DNA from: Bryobacterales bacterium
GTDB lineage: Bacteria; Acidobacteriota; Terriglobia; Bryobacterales; Bryobacteraceae
Assembly (NCBI GenBank): GCA_019261985.1
Contig: JAFAQY010000109.1
Location: forward strand, 62,001 to 126,000
Reading direction: 5' to 3'
Length of the DNA stretch: 64,000 nucleotides
Positions within the stretch are counted from its first letter, which is position 1. Every line of letters begins with the position of its first letter. Both the position numbers and the translations under genes were made by a program. The notes under the pieces were generated by a model that saw only the letters and a list, made by a program, of their open reading frames with translations, was not told where the DNA came from and did not search any database. Shown piece after piece: positions 7,703-15,990 of this stretch.

Positions 7703-8860
7703 CTAATCCAAATGCTTATGGAACCGCTGCACCGCAAGCGACAACACGATCACGCCTAACAACGCCAGCGCTAAAAAATTCGGCCACAGCGTGTCTATAC
7801 CCGATCCCTTGAGAAAAATTCCGCGGACGATTTCCATAAAGTAGCGCATGGGATTGATGTAAGTGCACCACTGCACCACTTGCGGCATGTTGCGGATAGG
7901 GAAAGTGAAGCCACTGAGCATCATGAACGGCTGGAAGAACAGAAATGTCGACATGTTTGCCTGCTGCTGCGTGCGCGAAACCGTGGAGATAAACAGGCCC
8001 GCGCCTAGCGTTGTCAGGATGTAGAACAAGGCGGCCACACAGAGCAGGCCGAAATTGCCCGCGAATGGCACCCGGAAAATCAGCAGGGCCGCGCCGACCA
8101 CCAAAATCATGTCCCAAAATCCGATGATCACGAAGGGCAGCGTTTTCCCCAGGATCAGCTCGACGGGGCGGATCGGCGTCACCATCAACTGCTCCATCGT
8201 GCCAATTTCCTTTTCTCGTACGATGGCCATCGCAGTCATCGACAGCGTCACCAGCATGATGATGTTGACAACCACTCCGGGCACGAAATAGTTACGGCTG
8301 CGCAGATCCGGGTTGAACCACACGCGCGTTCGTGTTTCCACGCGCGGCACCGCCGGATGCAAAGGCTCGCCGGCCGATACCGTGCCGGCGATCATCTTCG
8401 CGCGCTGGCGGTCCGCCATGGCCTCGCCGGCGTAGCGCTGAATCGCCTGTCCGGCGTAGGCGGAAACGATGGAGGCGGTGTTGGAATTCGTCCCGTCCAG
8501 CAAAACCTGTACCGCCGTGGTACGGCCGCGATTAATATCGTGCGCAAAGCCGGGCAAAACGCGGATCACGCCATCGACGGTGCCGCGATCGAGCAGCCGC
8601 TGCATCTCGGCCTCGCTCGCCGGCGTCGCGACAATCGCAAAGCGCCCCGAACCTTCGAATTCCGACAGCAGCTCCCGGCTTTCGGGCGTGCGGTCCTGGT
8701 CCATCCAGGCGATACGCGCGTTCTCCACGTCCAGATTCACGGCGAATCCGAAGATCAGCAGTTGTATCAGCGGCGGTAGGAACAGCATCGCGCGCATGCG
8801 TGGATCGCGAGTGGTTTGGCGGAACTCCTTCTGAATCATCTTGCGCAGACGCTGCCGCAT
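7703..8860 (-). CDS. ABC-2 type permease, YbhR-like (second permease)
   Basis: Inner-membrane subunit of a multidrug ABC exporter, 385 residues. The N-terminal cytoplasmic helix KMIQKEFRQTTRDPRMR precedes the first transmembrane segment (about 25-45), followed by a large periplasmic domain starting DQDRTPESRELL and five further transmembrane segments in the C-terminal half (about 200-375), with EKEIGTMEQLMVTPI, the coupling-helix signature of ABC-2 permeases. It is the last gene of the efflux operon and starts one base after the stop of its paralogue, so the two permeases probably form the heterodimeric pore. Closest functional model: E. coli YbhR. Confidence 0.9.
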   Translation of the reverse strand: MRQRLRKMIQKEFRQTTRDPRMRAMLFLPPLIQLLIFGFAVNLDVENARIAWMDQDRTPESRELLSEFEGSGRFAIVATPASEAEMQRLLDRGTVDGVIRVLPGFAHDINRGRTTAVQVLLDGTNSNTASIVSAYAGQAIQRYAGEAMADRQRAKMIAGTVSAGEPLHPAVPRVETRTRVWFNPDLRSRNYFVPGVVVNIIMLVTLSMTAMAIVREKEIGTMEQLMVTPIRPVELILGKTLPFVIIGFWDMILVVGAALLIFRVPFAGNFGLLCVAALFYILTTLGAGLFISTVSRTQQQANMSTFLFFQPFMMLSGFTFPIRNMPQVVQWCTYINPMRYFMEIVRGIFLKGSGIDTLWPNFLALALLGVIVLSLAVQRFHKHLD

Positions 8861-8861
8861 A

Positions 8862-9995
8862 TTACGCCACCTTCTGCCTTAATTTTTTGGTTGCGAAGTA
8901 GAAAACGCCCAAGCCGTAAATCACCAGGAGCAGAAAATCGAACCACAGAAGCTCCAGGCCGGTGCCTTTCAAGAAAACGCCCTTGATGATGTTGATGAAG
9001 TACCGCGCCGGCACGAACAGCGCGACGAACTGAATGATGTACGGCATATTTCCGATCGAATAGATGAATCCCGAGAGCAGGAATGCCGGCAGGAAGGATG
9101 TCAGCGTGCTGAACTGATAAGCATTGAGCTGACTCCGGTTCATCGCCGAAATGAAAATCCCCCAGGAGAGAGCGCCGAACAGGAATACACAGCTCGATGC
9201 GAAAAGCAGCGTCCAACTGCCTTTCATCGGCACGTGAAACACGCCCACCCCAACGGCGAGCGCGATTAGCATGTCCACAATCCCGAGCACAAAATACGCC
9301 GAGAGCTTTCCGAGCGCCATTTCGACCGGGCGAACGGGAGTGGAGAGCAACTGCTCCATGGTGCCGTTCTCCCACTCACGCGCAATCGTTAGCGACGTCA
9401 GCAGCGCGGCAATGATCATCAAAATCACCGCGATCAATCCAGGAACGATGTAGTCGCGGGAAACGAGATCCGTGTTGTACCAAACCCGTACTCTCGGCTC
9501 GACGGGCAGGCCGACCGTAGCGCCCGTGCGCTCAATCTGCGCCCGGTCGCGCTGGCGTTGCGCATACGCTTGAATCAAGCCTTCCGCGTACCCCATCGCG
9601 ATCGACGCAGTGTTGGAATCGCTGCCATCCAGCAAAAGCTGCACTTGCGTGTCTTTGCCGGACGCCAAGTTTCTCGAATAATCTTTCGGAATGACGACAC
9701 CTAGCAGAGCTTTGCGCGAATCCATCGCTTTCTCGATGGGGCGATAATCGCGCGCTTCCTCGACGATCTCGAAGTAGCGCGATCCACGAAAATCTTTGAT
9801 TAACGAGTCGCTCACGGGCGTTCGGTCGAGATCGTAAACGATCGTCGGAATACGATCCACGTCCAGACTGAGCGCGTAGCCGAACAACAGGAGCATCAAT
9901 ACCGGCTGCGCGATGGCCGCCAGCAGGCTTCGTACGTCCCGCAGGATGTGGAGGAATTCCTTTCGGGCAATCGCTCTAGTCCGGCGGAAGCTCAT
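8862..9995 (-). CDS. ABC-2 type permease, YbhS-like (first permease)
   Basis: 377 residues with the same plan as the following paralogue: cytoplasmic helix ARKEFLHILRDVRS, transmembrane segment 1 (about 25-43), an extracytoplasmic domain starting YDLDRTPVSDSL, then transmembrane segments in residues 180-370 with the ABC-2 signature EWENGTMEQLLSTPV. Its ATG overlaps the stop of the upstream ATPase by four bases. Two non-identical permeases after two non-identical ATPases is the architecture of YbhF-YbhS-YbhR. It should pump a drug or lipophilic substrate in partnership with the HlyD and TolC proteins encoded upstream. Confidence 0.9.
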   Translation of the reverse strand: MSFRRTRAIARKEFLHILRDVRSLLAAIAQPVLMLLLFGYALSLDVDRIPTIVYDLDRTPVSDSLIKDFRGSRYFEIVEEARDYRPIEKAMDSRKALLGVVIPKDYSRNLASGKDTQVQLLLDGSDSNTASIAMGYAEGLIQAYAQRQRDRAQIERTGATVGLPVEPRVRVWYNTDLVSRDYIVPGLIAVILMIIAALLTSLTIAREWENGTMEQLLSTPVRPVEMALGKLSAYFVLGIVDMLIALAVGVGVFHVPMKGSWTLLFASSCVFLFGALSWGIFISAMNRSQLNAYQFSTLTSFLPAFLLSGFIYSIGNMPYIIQFVALFVPARYFINIIKGVFLKGTGLELLWFDFLLLVIYGLGVFYFATKKLRQKVA

Positions 9996-11047
9996 GCGGC
10001 GGCCTTTTCTTCTTTTTCGATCAAACTCACGAAAACGTCTTCCATGGAAGGAGGAATGGGCTCCATGGTGGCGATTCGAATACTCTTCGATGCGAGCGTC
10101 TTCCGGATCGTCTCCTCCGCGCGCGCTTCATCTTCAACTTTGACGTGCAATCCGCCGCCGAACACCGCCACGTCCAGAATTCCGGGCTGGTCCGCGAGCG
10201 AAGTCATGCTGCCGAGCAGATCCGACGTTTCGAGATTCAGGAGATGGCCGGCCCCCAACGATCTCTTCAACTCCGCAGGCGATCCGAGCGCGATCACGCG
10301 CCCTCCGTACATCAGCGCCAGCCGGTTGCAATACTCGGCTTCGTCCATGTAGTGCGTCGTTACGAACACCGTTTGTCCGGCCTCGGAAAGCTGGTAAATC
10401 AAATCCCAGAAATTGCGCCGCGCGATGGGATCGACGCCGCTGGTCGGCTCGTCCAGAAACAAAATCGGCGGTTGGTGCAGGATTGCGCAGCCGAGCGCGA
10501 GACGCTGCTTCCATCCGCCCGAAAGCAGGCGCGTCATGCTCGTGCGCTTTTCCTCAAGACCCGCCATTTTCAGGACGAATTCCCGGCGTTTCATCAAAGC
10601 TTCGTCGCTGACGCCGTAGACACCGCCGAAGAACTCGATGTTTTCTTCCACAGTGAGGTCGTCGTACAGCGAGAACTTTTGCGACATATAGCCGATGTTC
10701 TGCCGGATTTCCTCGGGTTGCGTGGCGACATCGAAGCCGTGGATGGTCGCGCTGCCGGAGGTGGGGGCGAGCAGACCGCAGAGAATCCGGATCGTCGTCG
10801 ATTTCCCCGCGCCGTTTGGCCCGAGGAAGCCGAAGATCTCGCCGGGCGCGACTTCAAGAGAGACGTTGTCGACAGCTACGAAATCGCCGAAGCGCTTGAC
10901 CAGGTTTTCGAGTTTGACGGCGGGACCTGTGGGGCGGGCTTCAGCCTGCGGCAGGCTTGAGCCCGCCCACGGCGGCTTTGAGCCCGCCCCGGACAGCGGG
11001 ACTGAAGTCCCGCGCAGGCTGGCAGCCTGCCCTACTGGTTTATTCAC
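9992..11047 (-). CDS. ABC exporter ATPase (YbhF C-terminal-half equivalent) with repeat-derived N-terminus
   Basis: 351-residue nucleotide-binding protein. The conserved domain begins only at about residue 44 (AVKLENLVKRFGDFVAVDN). Walker A is GPNGAGKST, the Q-loop lies in IGYMSQKFSLYDDL, the signature is LLSGGWKQR and Walker B is ILFLDEPTSGVDP. The first 40 or so residues are the translation of a palindromic DNA repeat (10931-11034) between the previous gene's stop and this domain. I found no ATG, GTG or TTG in frame between the repeat and the domain, so translation must begin in or before the repeat; the ATG at 11047 overlaps the upstream ATPase by eight bases. With that ATPase it replaces the single two-domain YbhF. 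Confidence 0.9.
   Translation of the reverse strand: MNKPVGQAASLRGTSVPLSGAGSKPPWAGSSLPQAEARPTGPAVKLENLVKRFGDFVAVDNVSLEVAPGEIFGFLGPNGAGKSTTIRILCGLLAPTSGSATIHGFDVATQPEEIRQNIGYMSQKFSLYDDLTVEENIEFFGGVYGVSDEALMKRREFVLKMAGLEEKRTSMTRLLSGGWKQRLALGCAILHQPPILFLDEPTSGVDPIARRNFWDLIYQLSEAGQTVFVTTHYMDEAEYCNRLALMYGGRVIALGSPAELKRSLGAGHLLNLETSDLLGSMTSLADQPGILDVAVFGGGLHVKVEDEARAEETIRKTLASKSIRIATMEPIPPSMEDVFVSLIEKEEKAAA
10931..11034. repeat. Palindromic repeat cluster inside the 5' end of an ABC ATPase gene
   Basis: Several hairpins in a row: GGGCGGGCTTCAGCC..., GGGCGGGCTCAAGCC on the other strand, GCGGGACTGAAGTCCCGC and GGCAGGCTGCCAGCCTGCC. On the minus strand the cluster begins five bases after the stop of the upstream ATPase gene and is read through in frame to give the first 40 or so residues of the next one. 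Same family as 6616, 11965, 15913, 30297, 37661, 48418 and 54431. Confidence 0.75.
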
Positions 11048-11954
11048 GCGAGACCTCCTCTTGCCTGACCAGCGCGATAAACACGTCTTCCAACGATGGC
11101 GCGATCCGCTGCCATGTGAACGGCGTCACCGAGGTCAACTCCTCCGCCGACGCAGCCTGCTCATTCACGATCAGCCGCAAGTCCTCGCCCGCTGGAAGCA
11201 CACTTAATACGCCGTACTGACTCTGAAGCAGCTCGCGGGTCTTCCGCTGGTCCGGCGAATCGATTTTGTAATATGCGTGATCCAGATCTTCCCGCAACGC
11301 CCGAGGCGTGTCGCACCGGATCAGCCGCCCGCGGTTCATCAACGCGACGCGATTTGCACGCTCGGCTTCATCCAGATAGGCCGTCGCAACGAATACCGTC
11401 AGGCCATCCCTTACAAGCCGGTAGAGAATCGCCCAAAAATCGCGCCGCGATACCGGATCCACTCCGTTCGTCGGCTCATCCAGGAACAACACGCGAGGCT
11501 TATGCAGTAGTGTGCACATAAGGGCGAGCTTTTGTTTCATGCCGCCCGAAAGCTTCGCGGCAGGGCGTTTGCGGAACGGCTCCATACGGGTCATTTGCAG
11601 CAGCCGAGTGGTCAATTCCACGCGTTCCTTGCCGACAATTCCGAATAAATCTCCGTAGAACGCCATGTTCTCGTCGACGCTCAGGTCGCCGTACAACCCA
11701 AACCGCTGGGCCATGTATCCGATCTGGTCCTTTACGGCATCCAGCTCTTTGGTCACATCATGGCCTGCGACCATCACCGCCCCGTCCGTTGGATTCATCA
11801 ATCCGCACAGCAGACGCAGGGTGGTCGTCTTCCCTGCCCCGTCCGGACCGACCAGCGCAAATATCTCGCCTTCGGCGACCTCCAGGTTGACGTGGTCAAC
11901 CGCTGCGAGCTCGCCGAACCGCCGGGTGAGGTTGGTGGCCTGAATAATCCTCAT
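11040..11954 (-). CDS. ABC exporter ATPase (YbhF N-terminal-half equivalent)
   Basis: 304 residues. Walker A is GPDGAGKTT, the Q-loop lies in IGYMAQRFGLYGDL, the signature is LSGGMKQKLAL and Walker B is VLFLDEPTNGVDP, with the degenerate H-loop region FVATAYLDEAERANRV. The aspartate in the Walker A (GPDGAGK) is typical of the first half of YbhF/RbbA-like proteins and separates it from the second ATPase. I place the start at ATG 11954 (MRIIQATNLTRRF); the frame is open to 11999, but those 15 residues come from a palindromic repeat. No clear ribosome site precedes it, so coupling to hlyD translation is possible. It pairs with the ATPase encoded downstream. Confidence 0.9.
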   Translation of the reverse strand: MRIIQATNLTRRFGELAAVDHVNLEVAEGEIFALVGPDGAGKTTTLRLLCGLMNPTDGAVMVAGHDVTKELDAVKDQIGYMAQRFGLYGDLSVDENMAFYGDLFGIVGKERVELTTRLLQMTRMEPFRKRPAAKLSGGMKQKLALMCTLLHKPRVLFLDEPTNGVDPVSRRDFWAILYRLVRDGLTVFVATAYLDEAERANRVALMNRGRLIRCDTPRALREDLDHAYYKIDSPDQRKTRELLQSQYGVLSVLPAGEDLRLIVNEQAASAEELTSVTPFTWQRIAPSLEDVFIALVRQEEVSRE

Positions 11955-11964
11955 ATTAGTGGTA

Positions 11965-12042
11965 GGACAAGCTTCAGCTTGTCCAGCAAGAATGGACAAG
12001 CTTCAGCTTGTCCAGCAAGAATGGACAAGCTAAAGCTTGTCC
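11965..12042. repeat. Three tandem 20-bp palindromes, period 29 bp
   Basis: Three near-identical palindromes at 11965-11984, 11994-12013 and 12023-12042, separated by nine bases (AGCAAGAAT). The first two are GGACAAGCTTCAGCTTGTCC; the third changes only the centre, TTCA to TAAA. They lie six bases after the HlyD stop codon. No variable spacers are present, so this is not a CRISPR array. A related pair is at 54431-54477. Confidence 0.85.
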
Positions 12043-12048
12043 TACAGC

Positions 12049-13218
12049 TCACATTAAAATCTCCGCGTCGACTGGCATGTTGTTCTTTAATTCATGCTGT
12101 TTGTTGTCGACATCGATCTTGATGCGGTAAACGAGCTTTACGCGCTCTTCCTTGGTTTGAATTTGCTTGGGCGTGAACTCCGCTTCGGGCGAAATAAACG
12201 AAATGCGGCCCATATAGGTTTTGTTCGGGAACGAATCTGTCTTTAGCGCCGCCTCCTGGTTCAGCTTCACGCGCCCGAGGTCCTTCTCGTTGATATAAGC
12301 ACGCAGCCACGGATGATCCAGGTCTCCCAACGTCACGACAGTTGTGCCAGCCGCCAGAACCTCGCCCACTTCCGCCGACTTGACCTCTATCACCCCGTCA
12401 ATGGGCGCGGCGATCACGGCATCGTCGATCTGCGTTTTGGTGATGCCAACCTGCGCGCGGGCACGATCTATATCGGATTTCCGCGCCTCTAATTCCTGCT
12501 CCTTCCGCTGCAGCTCCAGCCGGTTGGCTTCCGCTTGCCGCACGGCGGCCTGCCCGCGGACGACCGTCGCGCGCGCGCCTTCAATCTCCTCCTTCCGCGG
12601 ACCTTCTTTAACCAGCGCAAACCGCTCCTGCGCCTGCCGCAGTTGCGCCTGCGTGCTGTCATACTTCGCTTTGGCCTGATCGTATTGAGACCTGGAGATA
12701 TCCTCGTTCTTATAGAGAGTCTGCGCGCGGTCCCAATCCTGGCGAGCGGCATCGTTCCACGCAATCGCGTCGTTCACTTGCGCCTGCGATTGCTGAATTT
12801 CCTGCGCGCGGCTGCCGGCGAGCAGCTCATCCAGCTTCGCCTGGGCTTGGTTCAGCTCGGCGCGCCGTACGGCAACATCGCTCTCCAGCGTTGCGCGCTG
12901 ATATTCGATGGAGGTCTGAAGCTGCTGGTATTGCGATTGCGCATTCACCACAGCCGCCTCGTCTCGCGCACGCTGCTGCATCAGCTGAGCGGAGTCCAGG
13001 CGCGCGATGATGTCTCCTTTCTTGACCCAATCGCCTTCGCGCACATTCAGCTCGATCAGCTTGCCCGCGACCTTGAACGACAGGTCGACGTCCGTCAGCT
13101 CCAGATTTCCCGAGACCAGGATCTTGTTCGTGTTGCGGTCAAAATAGCCGGAGCGCCACATCCAGGCAGTCGCGCCCAGAGCGGCCAAAACCAGAATAAC
13201 GAGGATTCTTTTTTTCAT
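12049..13218 (-). CDS. HlyD-family periplasmic adaptor (YbhG-like)
   Basis: Membrane-fusion protein linking the ABC permeases to the outer-membrane channel, 389 residues. One N-terminal transmembrane anchor (about 4-22), a first lipoyl half with GNLELTDVDLSFKVAGKL, a long alpha-helical hairpin (about 75-255) rich in Gln, Ala, Arg and Glu that would form the coiled-coil contacting TolC, then the second lipoyl half VIAAPIDGVIEV and a beta-barrel domain near WLRAYINEKDLGRVK. Its ATG overlaps the TolC stop by four bases. The helical hairpin length fits YbhG-like adaptors. Confidence 0.92.
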   Translation of the reverse strand: MKKRILVILVLAALGATAWMWRSGYFDRNTNKILVSGNLELTDVDLSFKVAGKLIELNVREGDWVKKGDIIARLDSAQLMQQRARDEAAVVNAQSQYQQLQTSIEYQRATLESDVAVRRAELNQAQAKLDELLAGSRAQEIQQSQAQVNDAIAWNDAARQDWDRAQTLYKNEDISRSQYDQAKAKYDSTQAQLRQAQERFALVKEGPRKEEIEGARATVVRGQAAVRQAEANRLELQRKEQELEARKSDIDRARAQVGITKTQIDDAVIAAPIDGVIEVKSAEVGEVLAAGTTVVTLGDLDHPWLRAYINEKDLGRVKLNQEAALKTDSFPNKTYMGRISFISPEAEFTPKQIQTKEERVKLVYRIKIDVDNKQHELKNNMPVDAEILM

Positions 13219-14531
13219 TGATTCACGTACTCCCGGATGCCGCCTGTGGCCGTCGCCAAATCGATTCGAGCGACATCGTAGGCGTACAAGGCGGCGATTT
13301 GGTTGTCCTGCGCGCGGATCAGGCGCGTTTGCGCGTCCGTCACCTCGATCGAATTCGTTACGCCGGCTTGATAACGGCGCTGCGCTTGGGCTAATTCGTT
13401 CTGGGCCAGACTCAGGCCATCTCGAGCGGTTTCCACCTGCGCCTGCGCGGACCGCAAGCTATCAAGCGCCAACCGCACTTCCAATTCGACCTGCTGCAGC
13501 AAATCGCGGGTCCGAATCGTCTCCTGCTTGTACTGGGAATAACTTTCAGCACGCCGCGACTCGCGCCGGAAGCCGTCGAAAACCGGGACCTTTACCGACA
13601 CGCCGTATTGGCGCGTCGGCCGGGCGCTGTCGATCTGCAACCCGGTCGCGCCGTAATCGCCGAAGACTCCGACGGTGGGGTATCGCTCCGCGGTAACAGC
13701 GTTATAGTTCATCTTCGCCGTAGCCTCGCGTTGCTGCTGCGCTTTTAATTCCGCCCGATCCTCCCGCGCCGTTTTGAGGGACGCTTCCAGATCGGCGACG
13801 TTCACCGGGGCGTATGAGAGGCGATCGGTAAATTCCACGGCGATGTCCAGATTCAAGCCCATGGTGCGGAGGAGCTCGCGGACCGCGCGCTGCCGGTCAT
13901 TCTCCGCAACAATAAGCCGCTGCCGGTCATTGGCAAGCTGCACTTGGGCGCGAGTGACTTCAATGCCGGTTCCCGTCCCTGCATTCTTTTGCGAAACAGC
14001 CAGCCGCTCCAGCGCATTCGACAATTCCACATTCGCGCGCGCGGTTTCCAAATCCGCCTCGGCGCGCAGGCACACCGCGTAGCCTCGCGCCACTTGGTCG
14101 CTTACTTGATTTTTCGTGGTTTCCAAGTCGGAATTGGTTGCCGCCAGCGCCAGCCGCGAGGCTTGATATTTCCGAATGTCCGAGTAGTTGAAGACAGATT
14201 GCTCGGCGGAAGCGCGGGCGTCGAACACGACGAATGGTCCCGCCAGAGCGGGAACACTGAAGCCGAACAAAGGCAAAGAAAAATTGATGCCGAAGGTTTG
14301 GAGATTGACAGTTTCGTTGCGCTCGGTGACATTGCCGTCAATCGTGGGCAGGAACGCCGCGCGCGCCTGGGTCACATGAGTTGCCGCTTGCTTGACAGAC
14401 TCTTCCGCGAGCGCCACCCGCGTGCTGCCTTCCGGCGTTAGCGCAATTTCGACAGCGTGCTTGAGACTGAGTTGCATCGTGGGCTGCCCATAGGCCAAAG
14501 CCGCTGGGATTAAAAGCAGAAGCACGCGCAT
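13215..14531 (-). CDS. TolC-family outer-membrane efflux channel
   Basis: 438 residues with signal peptide MRVLLLLIPAALAYGQP, followed by two tandem outer-membrane-efflux repeats: SLKHAVEIALTPEG starts the first, and the paired helical segments with NVELSNALERLAVSQKNAGTGTGIEVTRAQVQL and, near the C-terminus, YQAGVTNSIEVTDAQTRLIRA are the classic LxxAxxRYxAGxxxxxEVxDAQ pattern. GGAGGG lies about 12 bases before the ATG. It is the first structural gene after the TetR regulator (five-base gap). A dedicated TolC inside the operon differs from E. coli ybhGFSR, which borrows the chromosomal one. Confidence 0.92.
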   Translation of the reverse strand: MRVLLLLIPAALAYGQPTMQLSLKHAVEIALTPEGSTRVALAEESVKQAATHVTQARAAFLPTIDGNVTERNETVNLQTFGINFSLPLFGFSVPALAGPFVVFDARASAEQSVFNYSDIRKYQASRLALAATNSDLETTKNQVSDQVARGYAVCLRAEADLETARANVELSNALERLAVSQKNAGTGTGIEVTRAQVQLANDRQRLIVAENDRQRAVRELLRTMGLNLDIAVEFTDRLSYAPVNVADLEASLKTAREDRAELKAQQQREATAKMNYNAVTAERYPTVGVFGDYGATGLQIDSARPTRQYGVSVKVPVFDGFRRESRRAESYSQYKQETIRTRDLLQQVELEVRLALDSLRSAQAQVETARDGLSLAQNELAQAQRRYQAGVTNSIEVTDAQTRLIRAQDNQIAALYAYDVARIDLATATGGIREYVNQ

Positions 14532-14536
14532 ATTCT

Positions 14537-15181
14537 CTAACCCTCCTTTTCCAGCAGCACCCGCTCGAACGCCGGTTCGTTTACGGGAGCTCGAAATCCC
14601 GCCGCCAAAAAATCGATGACGCGGTCAATCAGCGCCTGCCGGTCGCTGGGGTCGCACAGGCCGCCGCTGATATCGGGAAGCACTTTCGACCAGCTCAAGA
14701 TATACGTCATGACGCCGGCAGCGAAATACAGACGCCAACGCAGCTCCGCCACAGGCAGGCCGGGGAGTGCCTTGGCAAGCTCGCGGTGAATTCGTTCAGA
14801 AATAGCAAGGAGATGCTTCTTGTAGACCTTCTCCACAAACTGATGTGGATCGGACAGTGTGCGTCCGAGCAAGGGCATTACGGCATCCCTTTTCAGTTCG
14901 AGAACCGGCAAAAGAAACGCCCGTAGAATCTGCTCCAGGGTCGGATTTGGTCCGGCTGCGTCCAGCATTCCGAGGCGGAGCCGGTTGATCGGCTCAATAC
15001 GCCGCGCGACGACGGCATCAATGAGGCTGTCCTTGGACTGAAAGTGGTAATTTACCGCAGCCAGGTTCACTTGAGCTTCAGCGGTGATATCCCGTAGAGA
15101 CGTGGATTCGAACCCCCTTTCCCCAAAGAGCTTCTCGGCGGCATCGAGGATACGAGCCTTCGTATCCACCTTCTCATTCAT
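14537..15181 (-). CDS. TetR-family regulator (CecR-like)
   Basis: 214-residue repressor. The helix-turn-helix is canonical: KARILDAAEKLFGERGFEST, DITAEAQVNLAAVNYHFQSK (residues 7-50). The C-terminal ligand domain has the EQILRAFLLPVLE and LLGRTLSDPHQFV segments found in CecR (YbiH)-type regulators. As first gene of the operon it very likely controls its own transcription and that of the efflux genes behind it, releasing DNA when an exported toxic compound binds. CecR in E. coli controls ybhGFSR, the same gene set, which supports the assignment. The ligand is unknown. Confidence 0.88.
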   Translation of the reverse strand: MNEKVDTKARILDAAEKLFGERGFESTSLRDITAEAQVNLAAVNYHFQSKDSLIDAVVARRIEPINRLRLGMLDAAGPNPTLEQILRAFLLPVLELKRDAVMPLLGRTLSDPHQFVEKVYKKHLLAISERIHRELAKALPGLPVAELRWRLYFAAGVMTYILSWSKVLPDISGGLCDPSDRQALIDRVIDFLAAGFRAPVNEPAFERVLLEKEG

Positions 15182-15188
15182 ACGTTCG

Positions 15189-15218
15189 ATTAAATCATAC
15201 GATTGAAGGAGGCGTCAA
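15189..15218 (-). promoter_or_regulatory. Candidate sigma-70 promoter and dyad upstream of the TetR gene
   Basis: On the minus strand TTGACG (15213-15218) and TTTAAT (15189-15194) are 18 bases apart, only a few bases before the ATG at 15181. An imperfect dyad with AATC/GATT arms (about 15193-15204) overlaps the -10 region and could be the TetR operator. Both are by-eye calls. Confidence 0.35.
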
Positions 15219-15302
15219 GAGAAATTTTGTGGCGAATAATGGGCGTGCGGCATCTAGCATGGATACTTATAGAAGGGCGGTAATTCCGAAGCTGTTACGT
15301 GA

Positions 15303-15506
15303 ATGGAGGGCTGGCATTGGAAAGTAGACCCAAACATCTTGTCGCTACAGCCCCCGGGGCAGCTAGCCTGGAGGAACGGCTTTCTGGTGTGGGATTCCGG
15401 TGCAGGCGCTTCGGGGATATGTGCACAGGAGATCAACCGAACAATCGAGGAGATCCGGAAGGAACGGGACGAACGAATTCTTCAAGGAGCGCGTCTTGAG
15501 GGATAG
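15303..15506 (+). CDS. Small ORF before a PIN-domain gene, possible antitoxin
   Basis: 67 residues, starting EGWHWKVDP and ending in a charged helix IEEIRKERDERI. It is placed as a VapB-type antitoxin should be: its TAG stop overlaps the reading frame of the PIN gene. I do not recognise a DNA-binding domain, so the antitoxin role rests only on position and on the charged C-terminal helix that could wrap a toxin. It could also be a truncated remnant. Confidence 0.35.
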   Translation: MEGWHWKVDPNILSLQPPGQLAWRNGFLVWDSGAGASGICAQEINRTIEEIRKERDERILQGARLEG

Positions 15507-15889
15507 GTCTTGACGCGGATGTCATGGTGCATGCCGTCGCCAGTGCGCCGGAACGCCATCGCGCCACGATTGTCCGCTTAGCAGAGTACGAAGCGTTTTC
15601 TGTGCTGTCGCGATCGCCGAAGCCAATCGGCATGCCGGCCATTGATGCAGAGCGAGCGCTCCGCGAGAGCTTTGCGAGGGCAACCCTTGCACCGATCCAT
15701 CCGGGACTGGCCTGGCCGACAACCCGGCACACGCTTGAGCGAGGATACGCAGGCGGCCGGGTTTACGATGCGGCCATTGCGCTGGCTGCTTACGATGGCG
15801 GAGCACGGCTCTTCCTGACTTGGAACGTGAAGCACTTCCTTACAATCGCGACAATCGCGCCGGCTGGACTAGAGATTCGCCCGCCCTAG
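15503..15889 (+). pseudogene. PIN-domain (VapC-like) toxin with damaged start
   Basis: The frame reads GLDADVMVHAVAS, the first PIN beta-strand with its metal-binding aspartates, then ERHRATIVRLAEYEA, and ends YDAAIALAAYDGGARLFLTWNVKHF, the second acidic cluster plus the TxNxxHF strand. About 129 residues would be a complete PIN ribonuclease. The codon where a start is expected, overlapping the TAG of the preceding ORF, is ATA (15503-15505). The first ATG in frame is at 15524, after the catalytic aspartates. Either translation starts at ATA at low level or the toxin has been silenced by one base change from ATG. The rest of the frame is undamaged. Confidence 0.6.
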
Positions 15890-15912
15890 CACTTAATTGC
15901 AGAACTTCACGT

Positions 15913-15957
15913 GCCGGGCTGAAGCCCGCCACAGGCTCAAACCCGCTCATGCCCCAC
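15913..15957. repeat. Palindromic repeat between convergent genes
   Basis: GCCGGGCTGAAGCCCGCC followed by degenerate CACAGGCTCAAACCCGCTC and a GCCCCACC end. It starts 23 bases after the PIN gene stop and lies between it and the convergent GNAT gene stop (15991). Confidence 0.65.
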
Positions 15958-15990
15958 CGTGGGCCGATTTCTCCAACTCGCTACTTGCGC

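Noticed and set aside
10145-10960. 271-codon frame opposite the ABC ATPase
   Set aside because: Shadow of the ATPase gene; no recognisable protein.
11965-12042. CRISPR-like regular repeat (29-bp period)
   Set aside because: Only three units, the spacers are identical 9-mers and the units are palindromes; no variable spacers and no cas genes.
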